Origin: Gnomoniopsis sp. IMI 355080
Lineage: Eukaryota; Ascomycota; Sordariomycetes; Diaporthales; Gnomoniaceae
Direction of reading: 5' to 3'
DNA: 55,911 nucleotides
NCBI GenBank assembly: GCA_027946555.1
Contig: JAPEVC010000226.1
Coordinates: forward strand, 1 to 55,911
Made by a program: the position numbers and the translations under genes. Below are positions 32,686 to 44,940 of the stretch, piece by piece. The notes beneath the pieces were generated by a model, which worked only from the letters and a program-made list of their open reading frames with translations, did not search any database and was not told the DNA's origin. Positions within the stretch are counted from its first letter, which is position 1. Each line of letters opens with the position of its first letter.

Positions 32686-35600
32686 GGTGTCGTGAAAATG
32701 CAGTTGAATTGTGTGGAAAACAAGTGGACTCGTAACAACTCGCTTCTGGTGCAAGCGCGTCGAAGAACGCGGCAGAGACGTCGGTCAATTACAACAAGTA
32801 AATAAAGTAAGTGGTGGGCGATGTAGAAGAATCGACAGAACGAGTGGAGTCGACTATTGCCAGTTGACAAAAAGGCACGAATCTCTCGGAGGATGTTTGT
32901 ATTGAAGAAGAGAGGAGCGTTTGGATTGAAATCCAAACAAATAGCTGGTGGGTGGGTGGCTGAAAGGAAGGAGGCAGGGGGCAAGAAATACGTGGGTAGG
33001 GAAGGAGGGAAGCACTAGGGACAAGAATCAGAAGAAGCTTATTTTTTATCCCTGGCTGATTGAGGATCAATTGCAGGGAAGTTGCATAGGAGAAGGGCCA
33101 TCTCATCAACGATCAATTCCTGTCCTTCTTTTTGGTGACAGTTGCCCACTTTGGTAAGCTCGTAAATTCCATGGAATGACCTCAGATGCTAACCTTGCAA
33201 AAGTGTCCGAGGCTGTGGATACCTGTTACCTCCCTATACCCGTAGATCTTGCGGAGAATGCAAGTCACTGAACCGCCCCTCAGCGTCAGACAATGCTCCC
33301 TGCAAGCCATCCATCCCTGTCAGATCACAGGCCGAGAGGCAAGTGCCAAGAGTCCAACCAGCAACCACGCTTTCCCATCATTCCCGTTCAGCCAACCACG
33401 GAGAGATGGACTCACACTACATCCTTCGTATAAAATTGGCGGCGTTTTGGGTCAATGCTCATCTTTATTTTAGGTACTCGCCAAACGTTCCATCGTTTTG
33501 CCCCCCCTTTTATTGTGTTTTTCTTGCCTCCCCTGGCTGTGAAGATCCTCGTACCGACTGACCCATCATGTCTCGCCTGCAACCAAGTTGCACATGTAAC
33601 AGTGGAGGTCTGTGGTTAGTGGATCGTGCCACCGTTTCAACCTGTCAGGCCTGTCTGAGCTGTGCCAAACATTCGCAAGATTGTCGTCAGGATTGCAGGC
33701 TGGCAGGCTGGGTATGAGCTCACAGTGTCCGACCTTGCAACAGCGGATGCCATTTAGTCGTGACGTTCAGTCCGGATTTAATCAAGTCCAGACTTGAGAA
33801 GACTACATATCATACAACAAGAGTGTGTACCATACATAGTACAGTCACTCCGACAGTCAACGATACCCACCTTTTGGTACCTACTGCGAGATGGTCGCTT
33901 GCACTGCCACCAGAGCCCACCAGATAGAGCAATCGCGAGGACCGTCTCGTGTCTGTCCGTACTACGGTTGGCTGGTCTGATTGGCTGCTCAATCTGAAAT
34001 AGACGCAAATCGACTAATAAGATTACGATCTCAGCTGTCCAGACCATCTAGCTTTTCAATATCCCGTATTTGGTTCTGACTATGTAAGTACTATGTCGTA
34101 AGTAGTACCGCGTACTGTCGGAAAGTCAGGATCGTGGCTCTTGTCAAGCTTCAGATCAAAGGCGGGTTCCGATTCAGTGCACCGAGGATATGTCCTTTTA
34201 TTTGACTTTCTTCCTTTCCTTCTGGTTCAATGCCATCTCCGTTGCTCCACGGGGATATTTTCCAGCTTCAAAACCTGCTTCTCCTACCTGCACGTCTCGA
34301 CTCACGCCAAGCGGACTCCACCCAATGCTTGTCCGAGAGAGCGAGTACCACAGAACTTCTAAGCGGAGCCCACGATTATGCTTATTTCCAATAGAGAATC
34401 GGCCCACTGGTGTCCACTAGCGCGGAGAACTGGCATGGCCCCAGTATCATCCTTCCCTTCCCGTCTACCTAATCCTAGCTCGCAACTGGGTCTGGTCAAG
34501 TAAACTAAGCATCTGACAGCTGGTGCAAGCGCTGCATGGCATAGGCAATTAATTTCCAACACCGTTAGTTTACCAAGAATGCTACCCTTGCGTCTATATA
34601 TTATCATAACAAATGTAATAATAGGCAGGCTGGTCACTCCAACCTTCGAAATACAAATCAAGGCCCAAATCCAGTTGAGCAGAAAATGCCAGGCGCTGTG
34701 CATGAAAATCACTACATCATCGCCATGTTCATCCCAACTTCTGCAACTCTAACAACACAGAGGACTGGTGATTTTTTGATGCGGTCATAATTCACCTTTA
34801 AGAAGAAAAAGAGAGCAGTCAGTATCGTGATTACCCAATCGGGAAGTCTCTGCGGTTATAGGAGGCCAAACCTCAGTGGACCGACACTAATGAACAGACA
34901 ACGCCCGGCAGTCAGTCCGTGGCTACAAATCAGTGAGCTCGTTTTACACGTATGCAACCCCGCCTCCTCCACGGTGAGCCAGTTGGTCTTTATTGTCGTA
35001 AATGTCTCCCATCACCGATCACAATATCTTCCGAACCCAAACATGCAGAAAACGCCCCTTCGGATACTTGCTTCGATTCCCGACCCAAGTGACACGATTT
35101 CAGCCGGTGCCCACCAACAATCTGCCTCTTCCACGCGTCAATGCCAATTTCAACCCAGCGGGATTCGACATAAAGAACAAACATGTATAAAGGTGTAGGA
35201 TTTACAGCTTACTCCCCCAAGTACTAGGAGCTTGAAATGTTTCTTGGAGGTCATAGATCATCACCTCGAAATCTAGAAAACTGCAATATGTGGGTAAAGT
35301 GGATTCAACCGCAGGCTGGGTATAACATTGCCCCGTAATGTCCACACCACAAGGCCAGCACTCTGTCAGTGAATTTCTGGCATTCCTGGAGTAAAGCGGA
35401 CAATTGAGCGCCCGGAATGACTCGTTCGTTGCTGGCATGGCCTAGTTGAGTTCGCGATACATGTGGTTGTTTAGTTCGACTGTGAGACTACTTGCAAAGG
35501 TAAAACGACGATATTGAAGCTCTGCACCCCCCTCCCCTTCTCCGGGGGCATTGCGGGGGTTGCTATTCCGACGATCAAAACTGAAGCTTGCCCTCCTGTA

Positions 35601-35921
35601 CGAGGAGATGACACTGAAATTAAAAGAGTGCAGCTGGCTCAGTTACAACAGAGTCTACCAAATGACTACTTTTCCAAAAAGAAAAAATTGCGTTCTTGTA
35701 TATAAGAGTCTTTTTTCATTTTAGGCTTTTCAAGCGCCGCTGTATGAGCTAGGTAGGTAGGCAAATACCCGAGGCCGTTTCCCCAGCACACAAGTAGCAT
35801 CAACATCTATTCTGGCGATGATAGAGCTCCGCCCTCGAGCCCAGTCGCTCGTGAACTCCAGCAGAGTCTCTAATTGTCTTATTTCGCATTCCATCACCTC
35901 CCGTGTCTTGTACAATCCGCC
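32686..35921. other. Long intergenic region
   Basis: About 3.2 kb between two minus-strand genes. The first several hundred bases upstream of the GH72 gene are pyrimidine-rich on the minus strand, fitting a long 5' leader. A CTAGGTAGGTAGG repeat is at 35749-35761. I find no supported gene in 33100-35900. Confidence 0.4.
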
Positions 35922-38339
35922 TCAAACAACCTTCACATAACTAGCTGGCACACTGCCCCTTACACCCCCCTTCTCGACCTCCACCCATCCGTCCCCTGGG
36001 TCTTCCTTGACCAACACAAACCGCTCTCCTTCCAACATACTATGCTCATCACCGCTCTGCGCCGTGTACTCATACAGCGCCTCGACATATTTGAGTTTCT
36101 TGGCGCCTCGCCGCGGCGCCACCGCAGGGCCCTTCTTCTTCGCTGCGGGCGGCCCGCCGATGGATGAGCCGCTGTTCGAGTACGTGCTTGCGGGGCGGAC
36201 TGAGGATGCGCCTGTGTGCTGCGGCGCCAGAGGAAGGAGTTCGAGGTAGGAGGCCGGAACAAGCCCTTCTTTGTAGCCGGCACGGACTTTGACCCAGCCG
36301 GAGCCAGCTGTAGGTTGGAAAGGATTAGTACCAAGTTCACCCATGATTAGCCACGCGAGATGGAAAATTCAGAGGGACTCACTGTCTGGTTCCAGAATCA
36401 CGACTTCCCTCCCTTCTGGAACGGTGGCCTCACCCTCTCCATTCGCCTCGAATGTGTACATCATCTTGGCCTTCTGTTGAGTCCCACCACCAGCTCCATT
36501 CGGCGAACTTCCTGGTAGTTCACTGATGAACGCACTCGGTGGCGGCGCAATTATGCGATTCCTCTTCACAGTACCAGAGACTGGTCTCGTAGCTGTAGGC
36601 ACCTCAGGTGGGCCGGGCGCCTCCTCAGTCGGGCTCATAGGACCCGCCATGCTGCGATTAGCACTCGCTGTGTAGCCGGATGATAGGCTGTTCATCGTAT
36701 TGCTCCTGCTCAGTGCCGGCAGCTCCGCCACCTGATCCGCGCTCGGGTTCGGTTTAAGGAGGGCATTGGCGGCCTCCTGACGCTGTTGCTTGAGTTTCTT
36801 CCGCTCCTCCTTCGAGGACTCACCGGGACACTCAGCGGGGACTTTCATTTCGCACTTGCTGTGGCACGTGTAGCCGCAGTCACGGCAGTCGAAGCCCTTG
36901 GCGGAGAGTCCCCAAATCCGCTCGCCACAGAGATCGCAATTGGTAGGAATCTTGAAGGTTTGCCCTTTGAAGTTGTGATTCTTGGCACCAAGGGTCACGT
37001 CGCCAACCACCGAGGTGATCGTCGAGGTTTCGACCTCAGCGGTAATTTTTTTCCGGTCGAGGGCGTGAAGCTCTTCTTGCTGGGCGAAGATTGCGGAGAC
37101 TACTGTGACTTCGTCTTTATTCTCGGTTCCTTGCCGTACTCTTTGCTTGACTCTTTGCGCGGCCTCTACTTCCCTCTTTTTCTTGTCCACCTCTCTCCGT
37201 AGCTCTCCAAGTTGACTCTTAGATTTGTTCAACACGTTTCGTAGGTAGATCTTGGCTGTCTCATCCACCACCATAGTGGGTTCGTCGTGCCACACGGGGC
37301 TTGGTTCAAAAACTTTGTCTTGCGGCTCATTGAACGCGCCCATGTTGTGCCGGATGTACATCATCGAGTCAAGGTGCGGTTCGTTCCTCGAGATCTCCTG
37401 GACTTGGTGCGCGAGAAGTCCCCCACTCGACTCCAACATGCCCGCTTCCAACTGCGACGCCAGCGTCCACAGACCGTTCAACTTCAGCACCCGGAATTCG
37501 TTGAGGTCCTGCAGACTGTCCATGAGTTCTGGTAGGTACTCGTGGTAGTGCATTTCTTTTTGCTTGTTGGTGACGTTGATCGCAATTAAGTAGCTGTTTT
37601 TCATGTTGTTCATTTCGATGATGGACTGCTGGTATGCGCTTGCAGCCTTGGCCTTGTCGAACGACGACTCAGACTTTTTGCGCTTGCTCTCCACCTCTTG
37701 ACAAACAGCATCATATTTGGCCTTGGTCTTGCGGAGCTCGCCGTATGAGGAGTCGCGCTCAGCCTCCAGCTTCTGGTTGTATTCGCTGTGTCGCTTCCGC
37801 AGCTCCTCGAAGCGCTGGCCTATGGTTTTCAAGGGCTCGGCGACTTTCGTAATCAGATCGTTACCGTAGTTGTCATGTTCGTTGGCGCGTTTCTCGACGG
37901 TGTTCAGTTGGGTGGTCCATGTCGTGACAGAGGCACTGCGCTCAGCATGGTCAGCTTGTGGTCCCTGCGGTCTATAGCCCCTATTTGCGAAAAGAAAACC
38001 GTTCCGGTTGCTCACCATTCCAACGAGCCGGGCGTCATTGTTGGATTGTCGCCAACGCCCAGTCCTGGAGCCTTCTTGGACTTCTTGTCAAAGTATTTGT
38101 GGGCGAGGGCTTTTAGTTGTTTCGCATAATCCTTCTCGATGGCGCTCCGCTCCCGGTAGAAGCCCTGAATATCGTCGAGCCATGTTATGCCGTTGGCAAC
38201 CCATGTGTTCGCGGGTTTGAAACCATCCTGTTGTGGGTTGGAACAGTCAGCCTTGGGCAAGCAGTCGTCGACTTCTGTCTGATGGGCCTCGTACCTTCAA
38301 CTCAGCGCCGAATGTCGGCGCAGCCTCCACCTCGGCCAT
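35922..38339 (-). CDS. bzz1: Bzz1-like F-BAR, C1 and SH3 protein
   Basis: Endocytic adaptor that binds membrane and activates Las17/WASP-Arp2/3 actin assembly at actin patches. Exons 38295-38339, 38016-38227, 36383-37935 and 35922-36307 join in phase (introns of 67, 80 and 75 bp) and give 731 aa. The F-BAR region with FCH start (ANTWVANGITWLDDIQGFYR) covers about residues 18-350, with long coiled coils. A C1-type zinc finger is at about 406-455 (HNFKGQTFKIPTNCDLCGER, then a CRDCGYTCHSKC core). Two SH3 domains follow, one near 586-640 split by the last intron (GSGWVKVRAGYKEGLVPASY) and one at the C-terminus (ALYEYTAQSGDE ... GSVPASYVKVV). The linker is Pro/Ser-rich. Length and domain order match filamentous-fungal Bzz1. 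It is expected at the cytosolic face of endocytic sites. Confidence 0.95.
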
Positions 38340-40883
38340 GATCCCTTCGAAAACGTGGTCTTCTGGGCAATGGACATGCAAGCAAGCTTCTCACTTGAAA
38401 CGGACTTGTCATGTAGGCTCTCGTTGGGCGCAGCGAGCCTCAGAAGCTCTTCCGAAAATATAGTGAACCGGTGATGCAGCGCAAGGGCGTAGAAGCGCAG
38501 TGGTGAGCAATGCAGGTAGGTGGATGAAGAGCCCCTCCAAAGACATGCAGGGGTGCGGATTACTTGGTTCCTGCAGCCGTAGAATGGGGATGCATCAGAT
38601 GCCCAACGGCTGCTGACTCCTCGTGGGTGGGTAGACCGCGCAGACAGTGGTTGGCGATGGAGAATCTCAGTTTCCGTAGTGGAGACTTCTTAGGGCGACA
38701 GGCCGTTCGACGGTAATCGTATGTACTACGTACTGCTGAAGTGTACCGCAGCAACCTTGAATGAGTTCAGAAACTTGACGCTGGACCTTTTTATGGATTA
38801 TGCAACTCGTACAGCCCACGAGCAGAGTCAGATTTTTGTCCCGAGAGCGAGATAGTCCAAGCCAAGTCGATGAGGCTTCGTCATCTACAATGCGAGACGC
38901 TGGTTTGCATTGGGCAACAATTGATTGTACCGCAATAGCGGCACTACGCATGAGCGGGCTAGGTGGCCACAGGCCTTATCCCTGTATGAGGATCATCCAC
39001 ACAGTATGCATTCTTGATGGATATGTCGCCCTGCTTTTCATCTCTCTCATCACTGCGCCGTAACCGCTTGCTGCCGCCACTCTTTTATGAACTGCACGAA
39101 ACGGACCACGCATGCTGGTTCCGGTAGTTGTCTCGGGACAGGTCCTTAACAGCCTCGCAGAGGCTCACGCTGCGAACTTCCTTCTGAAGTGTTCTCAAGA
39201 GATCGTGGACGGCGTTTTCTTGTCGACCTCCCTGACCGTCGACACTCTTCAGCCGTTGGCTATGTTGAGACTATGGTATCATTCGGTATCGGTATCTTAT
39301 GGGCATCGCACGTCCGTTTGACCCGCTCCTATGCGGGATGAAAGGCCAGGGAGCTTGATGTGTTGAAAGGCGAGTGAGTCTTGCGAGGTGCTGGTGTCGG
39401 TGTTCTGTCTACTGGAAATGTTCTCGTATCATGTCCTCTCGAGATTGCCACAAACATGGCCGGATGCCATCCTTCCAAGTACCGCGGAGGATAATGAATA
39501 GGAAGCGGGTTAAACCTCACCTTCCGGGCCTCAAAGTGCGAGTGGTGGCGGTCAAGGACGTCGATGTCACCAATCTAAAGTCCTACGCTGTCTTTTGAAG
39601 TGGGCCAATTTCTCTGCAGTCAAGCCTGAGCAAATGCTCGACGAGAAAACGATGCATTTCTGCGTGCCACAATACCTCGTGGCTCTACTGCTGCGCGACC
39701 GCTCGAAAGACTCGAAGAAGCGTGTTTGAGGGCAAATGAGAAGCGATTGGCGTCCGGTCTATCGAGACTCCGCCGCGCCGCTGAGAACAGTTTCCTTCTA
39801 ACCGAGCTTTGAGCGCTCGGAGGGAGGCATAAGTACTGGCTGGTCATAGCGAAACGTGGAGGACGACGCTCAAGAAAATTGCCAAATTTATTGACCTCAC
39901 CCCATCGCCGAGCGCCATACTCAGCTCGGCCTTGGTCAAGGCGATCTGGCACGGCATGTTCTGAAAGTGTAACCATAGCGCCCACGACTTTCTCGAGAAC
40001 TTCCGACGTGATCATGTATGCGCTCGCCCTGCTTGGTCTCTCAAGTCCGATCAAGTCTTTGTCGCGGTCTACAAAAGCTAGGAGGTAGTCACGGCTGATA
40101 GGGAGAAGCTTCGTTAAAAAAATAAAAAATTGGCGGAAAGGTACATGACATCCTCGATCGAGCCGTCAACCCTGTGGGCGCGCGATGGTCCGCTGCCATT
40201 TCTAGCCGCCAAGCAACTTCTGTTTAACGAATATATGTTTCGTCTACACCCAGAGCTTGATCCGTCAAAGGCGGCGGTCGAGGCACTGGCAAGTGCCAAG
40301 ATGGCCACTGCCTCTTCTGGCTGTTAGCAACCCAGAATGATGCCCAAGACCGTATGCTTCGCCATAGGTAAGACACCAGTTTTGGGTAGGAGCGGGAACA
40401 CGTAGACATCTTTGAGATATGATTGATCATGCTGCATTTGAATATCTCATTGAAAAGCACAACGATAACGTAAAAAACGGCAGCAAACTGTCCAGAGCCC
40501 CCGTATGAAATATATAGGAGATCAGGCCTAGGTGCCGCTTACAGAAAACCCTTGTTGTAGGTCGGTACTTAAGTAAGTACCTAATGCCTGCCCCACATAA
40601 GGTACCACCTGAGAAACCTACCTTGGTGCCCCACCAAGCTTTCAATGTCAATCAGCCCTGTCGCCTCCCATTGGACTCACTCACTCGTTCACTGCAACAG
40701 GACTCCAACGAAGCCATCAAGCTCTCAAAGAACTACCTACCTTTGGTCGGCGAACCACTGCCTTTTCATTCATCAACCGACCTCCTACTGGTCTTTGCCT
40801 CATTTTTCCTATCGTCATCACACCCCATCACTTCATCATCAAGCCTTGGGCCACGCGCCTGGACACGTTTTGGCATCCTCACG
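38340..40883. other. Intergenic region with possible gene relics
   Basis: About 2.5 kb between the divergent bzz1 and dbp5 genes. Beyond the two promoters it holds broken open stretches on + (39112-39321 and 39600-40330) that read like protein but cannot be joined into an intact gene. Confidence 0.4.
39625..40327 (+). pseudogene. Possible decayed protein-coding relic
   Basis: Three stretches on the + strand have protein-like composition in different frames. One is helical and Arg/Glu-rich (PLERLEEACLRANEKRLASG, about 39685-39745). One contains KKIAKFIDLTPSPSAIL and KAIWHGMF (about 39868-39960) and ends at a TGA. One is LLFNEYMFRLHPELDPSKAA (about 40218-40278), ending at TAG. The second and third share a frame, interrupted by TGA, TAG and TAA. 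This pattern suggests a gene broken by stops and at least one shift. The family is unknown. The minus strand has an overlapping 144-codon frame, probably a shadow. Confidence 0.25.
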
Positions 40884-42396
40884 ATGTCTGACTCTGGCCT
40901 CAATGAGCCGTCTTACGACGTGCAGGTGATCCTGTCCGATCTCCAGGACACCGACAACCCCCTCTCTTCCGCAAAGACCTTCCAAGACCTCAATCTGTCA
41001 GTCTTGACCTAGCTCGTCCCTTGCGAGTATGCCACTCTTCACTATGCGCGCATCGCCTTGCTGACACTTTCGCAGCGCTCAGGGCATCTACGAGGGACTA
41101 GTGCAAATGAATTTCAAAAAGCCTTCCAAGGTTCAGGAGAAGGCTCTGCCCCTTCTGCTGTCCAATCCTCCACGCAACATGATCGCCCAGTCGCAGTCTG
41201 GTACCGGAAAGACCGCTGCCTTCGTCATTGCCGTCCTGTCGCGGATCGACTATAGCAAGCCACAACAGCCCCAGGCTCTCATCCTGGCCCCCACCCGTGA
41301 ATTGGCTCGTCAAATCCAGGATGTCGTCAAGGCTATTGGGCAGTTCATACCTGATCTGCTTGTTGAGGCGGCCATTCCTGGTGGCATTGATCGCTCGACT
41401 GGTGTTAGAGGCTCTGTCGTTGTCGGTACCCCAGGCACCGTTATGGACTCCATCAAGCGCCGCCAGTTCAATATCCAAGACATCAAGATGCTCGTAGTGG
41501 ATGAGGCCGACAATATGCTGGATCAGGCTGGTCTCGGTGAACAGGCAGCCAAGGTCAAGAAGTACGTATTTCCACCAAACTTGGAATCCACTGGTGGACA
41601 TTGTTAACCAAGCAACAGTATGCTACCTAAGAATGTCCAGATCTTGCTCTTCTCCGCCACATTCCCCGACAAGGTTGACTCGTACGCCCAAAAGTTTGCT
41701 CCCAACGCGCACTCCATGAAGCTGCAGCGCCAGGATCTGACGGTCAAGGGCATCACCCAAATGTACATGGACTGCCCCAGTGAGACGGACAAATATGACG
41801 TTCTTGTCAAGTTATACAGCCTGATGACTATTGGTTCTTCGGTCATTTTCGTCAAGACTCGCGAGTCCGCTAGCATCATTGAACAGCGCATGAGAGCCGA
41901 TGGTCATCAAATTTCGGCTCTGCACGGCGCCTTCGACGGCAATGAGCGCGACCGTTTGCTTCAGGAGTTTCGGGCTGGTCAGACCAAGGTTTTGATTACC
42001 ACCAACGTCATGGCCCGAGGCATTGATGTCTCCAGTGTATCCATGGTCATTAACTACGATATCCCCATGCGTGGCTTCAACGATGCCGAGCCCGATCCAG
42101 AGACCTACCTGCACCGTATCGGCCGGACTGGCCGATTCGGTCGTGTCGGTGTTTCAATCAGCTTCGTTTCCGACAAGAAGAGCTTCGATGCTCTCAATTC
42201 CATTAGCAAGACATATGATATCGAACTACTCCAGTTGACGCCTGATGACTGGGATCGTACCGAGCGCAAGATCCACGAAGTCATCAAATCCAGCCGTGCT
42301 CAGGCCGAGTACAAGCCAGAGGCCAAGGAGGGCGAGAGCAGCGTGGATGCCAGCAATCAGTCTGCACCTGCTCCGGCACCTGCTGCTGAGTCCTAG
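40884..42396 (+). CDS. dbp5: DEAD-box RNA helicase Dbp5 (mRNA export)
   Basis: ATP-dependent RNA helicase that remodels mRNPs at the cytoplasmic face of the nuclear pore. Exons 40884-40996, 41076-41561 and 41619-42396 join in phase (introns of 79 and 57 bp) to give 458 aa. Motifs in order: MNFKKPSKVQEKALPLLL (Q motif), SQSGTGKTAAF (Walker A), APTRELARQIQ, GTPGTVMD, VDEADNM (DEAD), LLFSATFP, then the second RecA lobe with VIFVKTRESA, TTNVMARGIDV and YLHRIGRTGRFGR. The acidic Dbp5-type N-terminus (VILSDLQDTDNPL) and MRGFNDAEPDPETYLHRIGR identify Dbp5 rather than eIF4A. The N-terminal extension before the conserved part is shorter than in many orthologues, so an upstream coding exon is conceivable. 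The C-terminal tail is Ala/Pro-rich. Confidence 0.95.
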
Positions 42397-43391
42397 GCGT
42401 ACTAAGTAGCGGGCGGATACGGCTTCCACAGGGTAGACTGTTTACTTGGCTGGTGATGCCATGCACGCAATTGGAAGGAAGGGTGCCGGGTACCTCATGG
42501 GGAAATACCGGCCGGGTTGATGACTTTATCGGGAGAATATCGGCAGGAGTGAGTCGGAGGGAGGTAGGAGAAGAGACACACATATTAGCCGGATGATCAA
42601 CTACGAAGATATCGGATGCATGGGACTGGCCACTTTCGGTCAAGATAACTTGCTATGGTCACGAATGAGGCGATCGAATTTTAGACAGGCGGTGACATCA
42701 CGATTCCCCCAAGAGCAATGATATGAGAATACCCAGCTTTTTTGTTGAGAGTCGTAGTGTGCTTCAAAATGGCGTAGACACAATTTCCTGTTGCCGCCGA
42801 CAAGAACCTGGTCGTCCATGATGTACCCCTGATCACGATGTCGCGACCTAAACGGTTTGGTTTTGTGTCCCTGATTCCACCGCTTCGATGTTTCTCGAAC
42901 ATACCCTTCCATTGACGACTCTTGCTCCAAGGTCTGAGAAACGTGTCACATGCACTTGGCCCAGTTACTTGTCGTTCCCCCTGGGCCTCCCCGATTCGAT
43001 CGAGCAGGCCAAAGACGTCAGGACCGAAACACTGGGAGTAGAAATGTCACCCTCGCTTTACCTCGAAGCCAAACTCTCTCTCTCGTAAGGCGGTGGGTGG
43101 TGGTGCACGCATTGAAGCCGATTGGCTCGCCCTTGGGATGTGCCCGGGACCCACCTAACAGACTTTTGGCGCCCAGCAGGTTGGGGGTTGAGTGGAACGC
43201 TCCCGGTCCCGGTTTAGCCGCCTGCAAAGAAATAAGCGCGCACAATGACATCCGACAGCCTCTCACAGCGTCCCGTCTGGCACTCTCCATGCATGAACGG
43301 TTCAAGAGATGTGCCAGCGAGGGCCCTGGCGCATCGTAGCCTCGATCGAAAATGGGACCGTGGCCAGGTATAGCAGCCAGCTCGTACCCAT

Positions 43392-43409
43392 CACACACAC
43401 ACACACACA
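43392..43409. repeat. (CA)9 microsatellite
   Basis: Perfect CA dinucleotide run of about 18 bp in intergenic DNA. Confidence 0.85.
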
Positions 43410-43808
43410 GCCTGAGGTCGTCTCCTTGGACGGACGGGGGGCCAAATTACTAGGAATGACTTGCAGTTTCCGCATATCGGCTTGAACAGAATACCCGAGC
43501 TGGAACAGTGCAACTCAGCTGGTGAGCTGCATTGCGACTCTGGGACCTGACCGCTGCTACGCCCCTGTAGAAACCCATATGCGCGGTATCAACATCCAAA
43601 AGAAAAAGGAAGAGAAAATTGAACGGGCCCCACAAGGAGATTGATGCTTTTCCCGCGCTTCGGACAACAGATTCGCGCATGTGCGACCACCCGAAAATAG
43701 CCAGAGCCTGCGCGCCAGCGGCCACTCAGGTGGCGCAGATTGCACGCCGCTGCAACCTGATCGGGAGGACCCTCCTTGGCTCCTCGTCTGTTCCCCCAAG
43801 AAGGGTTT

Positions 43809-43841
<33 letters not shown>
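43809..43841. repeat. (TG)n microsatellite, about 16 units
   Basis: Perfect TG dinucleotide run of just over 30 bp in intergenic DNA. Confidence 0.9.
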
Positions 43842-43843
<2 letters not shown>

Positions 43844-44940
43844 CTTGCTGTCGCTGAAAGCAGAAACCCGCATCTTTTCATGACGCATAGCCCCTGCCTG
43901 CATGGGCGGCTCACGTAGACGTTGGATTGGGTGGGTTACATGCTGACCAAACAGCTGTGACACAGCCTGAGTGGGACAAGGGCTTTTCTTCTTCTTTTTG
44001 AACTTCTTGGACAATGCTTTGCGCTTCGGACGCTGCAGTGCGGCAGAAGAGTCTTTTTCTCTCTCCCAGATGGGCACGTCATTTGCAGAAAATAGGTCAG
44101 TCTAGTAAGTTCATGGCCGCACAAGCTGGACCCGCCTGCGTGGCCGCCCGATCTGGTCTCCGGCCTGCCGAGTCTCTTTAGATGTCACCTGTGTCTAGAC
44201 CTTGACGTATAGCTATGTGTTCCGCCCCGTCTGGCACGATCATTTTCATTCTTGCTCAGCCTCCGGCTGTGTTTCCTGTCCCTTTCCTACTACTACGTCT
44301 TTTCATATTCTCTATCTTCTACTTCGTTGGCCTCTGGATGGGCCGACCTTTGCGACCCTGTCTAAGTTTTCCATTGATTCTATTCACGGTTCTATTCTTC
44401 CTCAGCCGCAAATTTCCCTCTCCGTCTTGAGTATCCAGATTTGTGCTGTTGAATTTGGTTTGGGAACTATCTTTGGTCTCTGTTCCTCTTTCTCGTCGCG
44501 GCTTCCTCCTCCCCTGCGCATATCACGACACCTACATTATATCTGCGTTTTCCTCCCCCAGCAATATTTTTATAATACTACTTCCCTTGGTCTTTTTTCG
44601 TTGCCTGCAATTTCTTTTTAGACATGCTGAGATGCCGGCCATCTCCTATAACACGGAAATTCGTCTAATAGGTCAGTCAGTCCTGAATTTTGTGCTCCAG
44701 CTCCCCATCGGACATCCACCCGTGCTTCGTGCTCTGGGAATGGCTGTCCTGGAATGTCAAGTGGCCCACTGAGGGGAGCTTGACAGCGGTAGAAAGAGAA
44801 GGAGGACTGCAAAATACAAATGCACCTTGTTGGACCAGTGTATCGTTCTGTCATAAAAGAAGGACACGTGAGCGGACATAAACTAACCTTGGGCCATGCC
44901 GTTGTCGGCAAGCAGATAGATGTTCTTCATCTTTCCTAGG

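Larger units (their letters stand above)
42397..44940. other. Long intergenic region
   Basis: About 2.5 kb between two + strand genes. It contains CA and TG microsatellites and, from about 44200, a long pyrimidine-rich stretch that probably is the promoter and 5' leader of the CFEM-like gene. No gene is supported. Confidence 0.45.

Noticed and set aside
39620..40054. 144-codon minus-strand frame with a patch (RFAMTSQYLCLPPSAQSS) loosely like the hAT transposase C-terminus
   Set aside because: The opposite strand gives equally or more protein-like readings, no other transposase motif or terminal repeats are visible, and the resemblance is weak.
43589..44124. Minus-strand frame of 162 codons across the TG repeat
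   Set aside because: Its middle is a dinucleotide-repeat translation (alternating His-Thr) and neither side has recognisable coding character.
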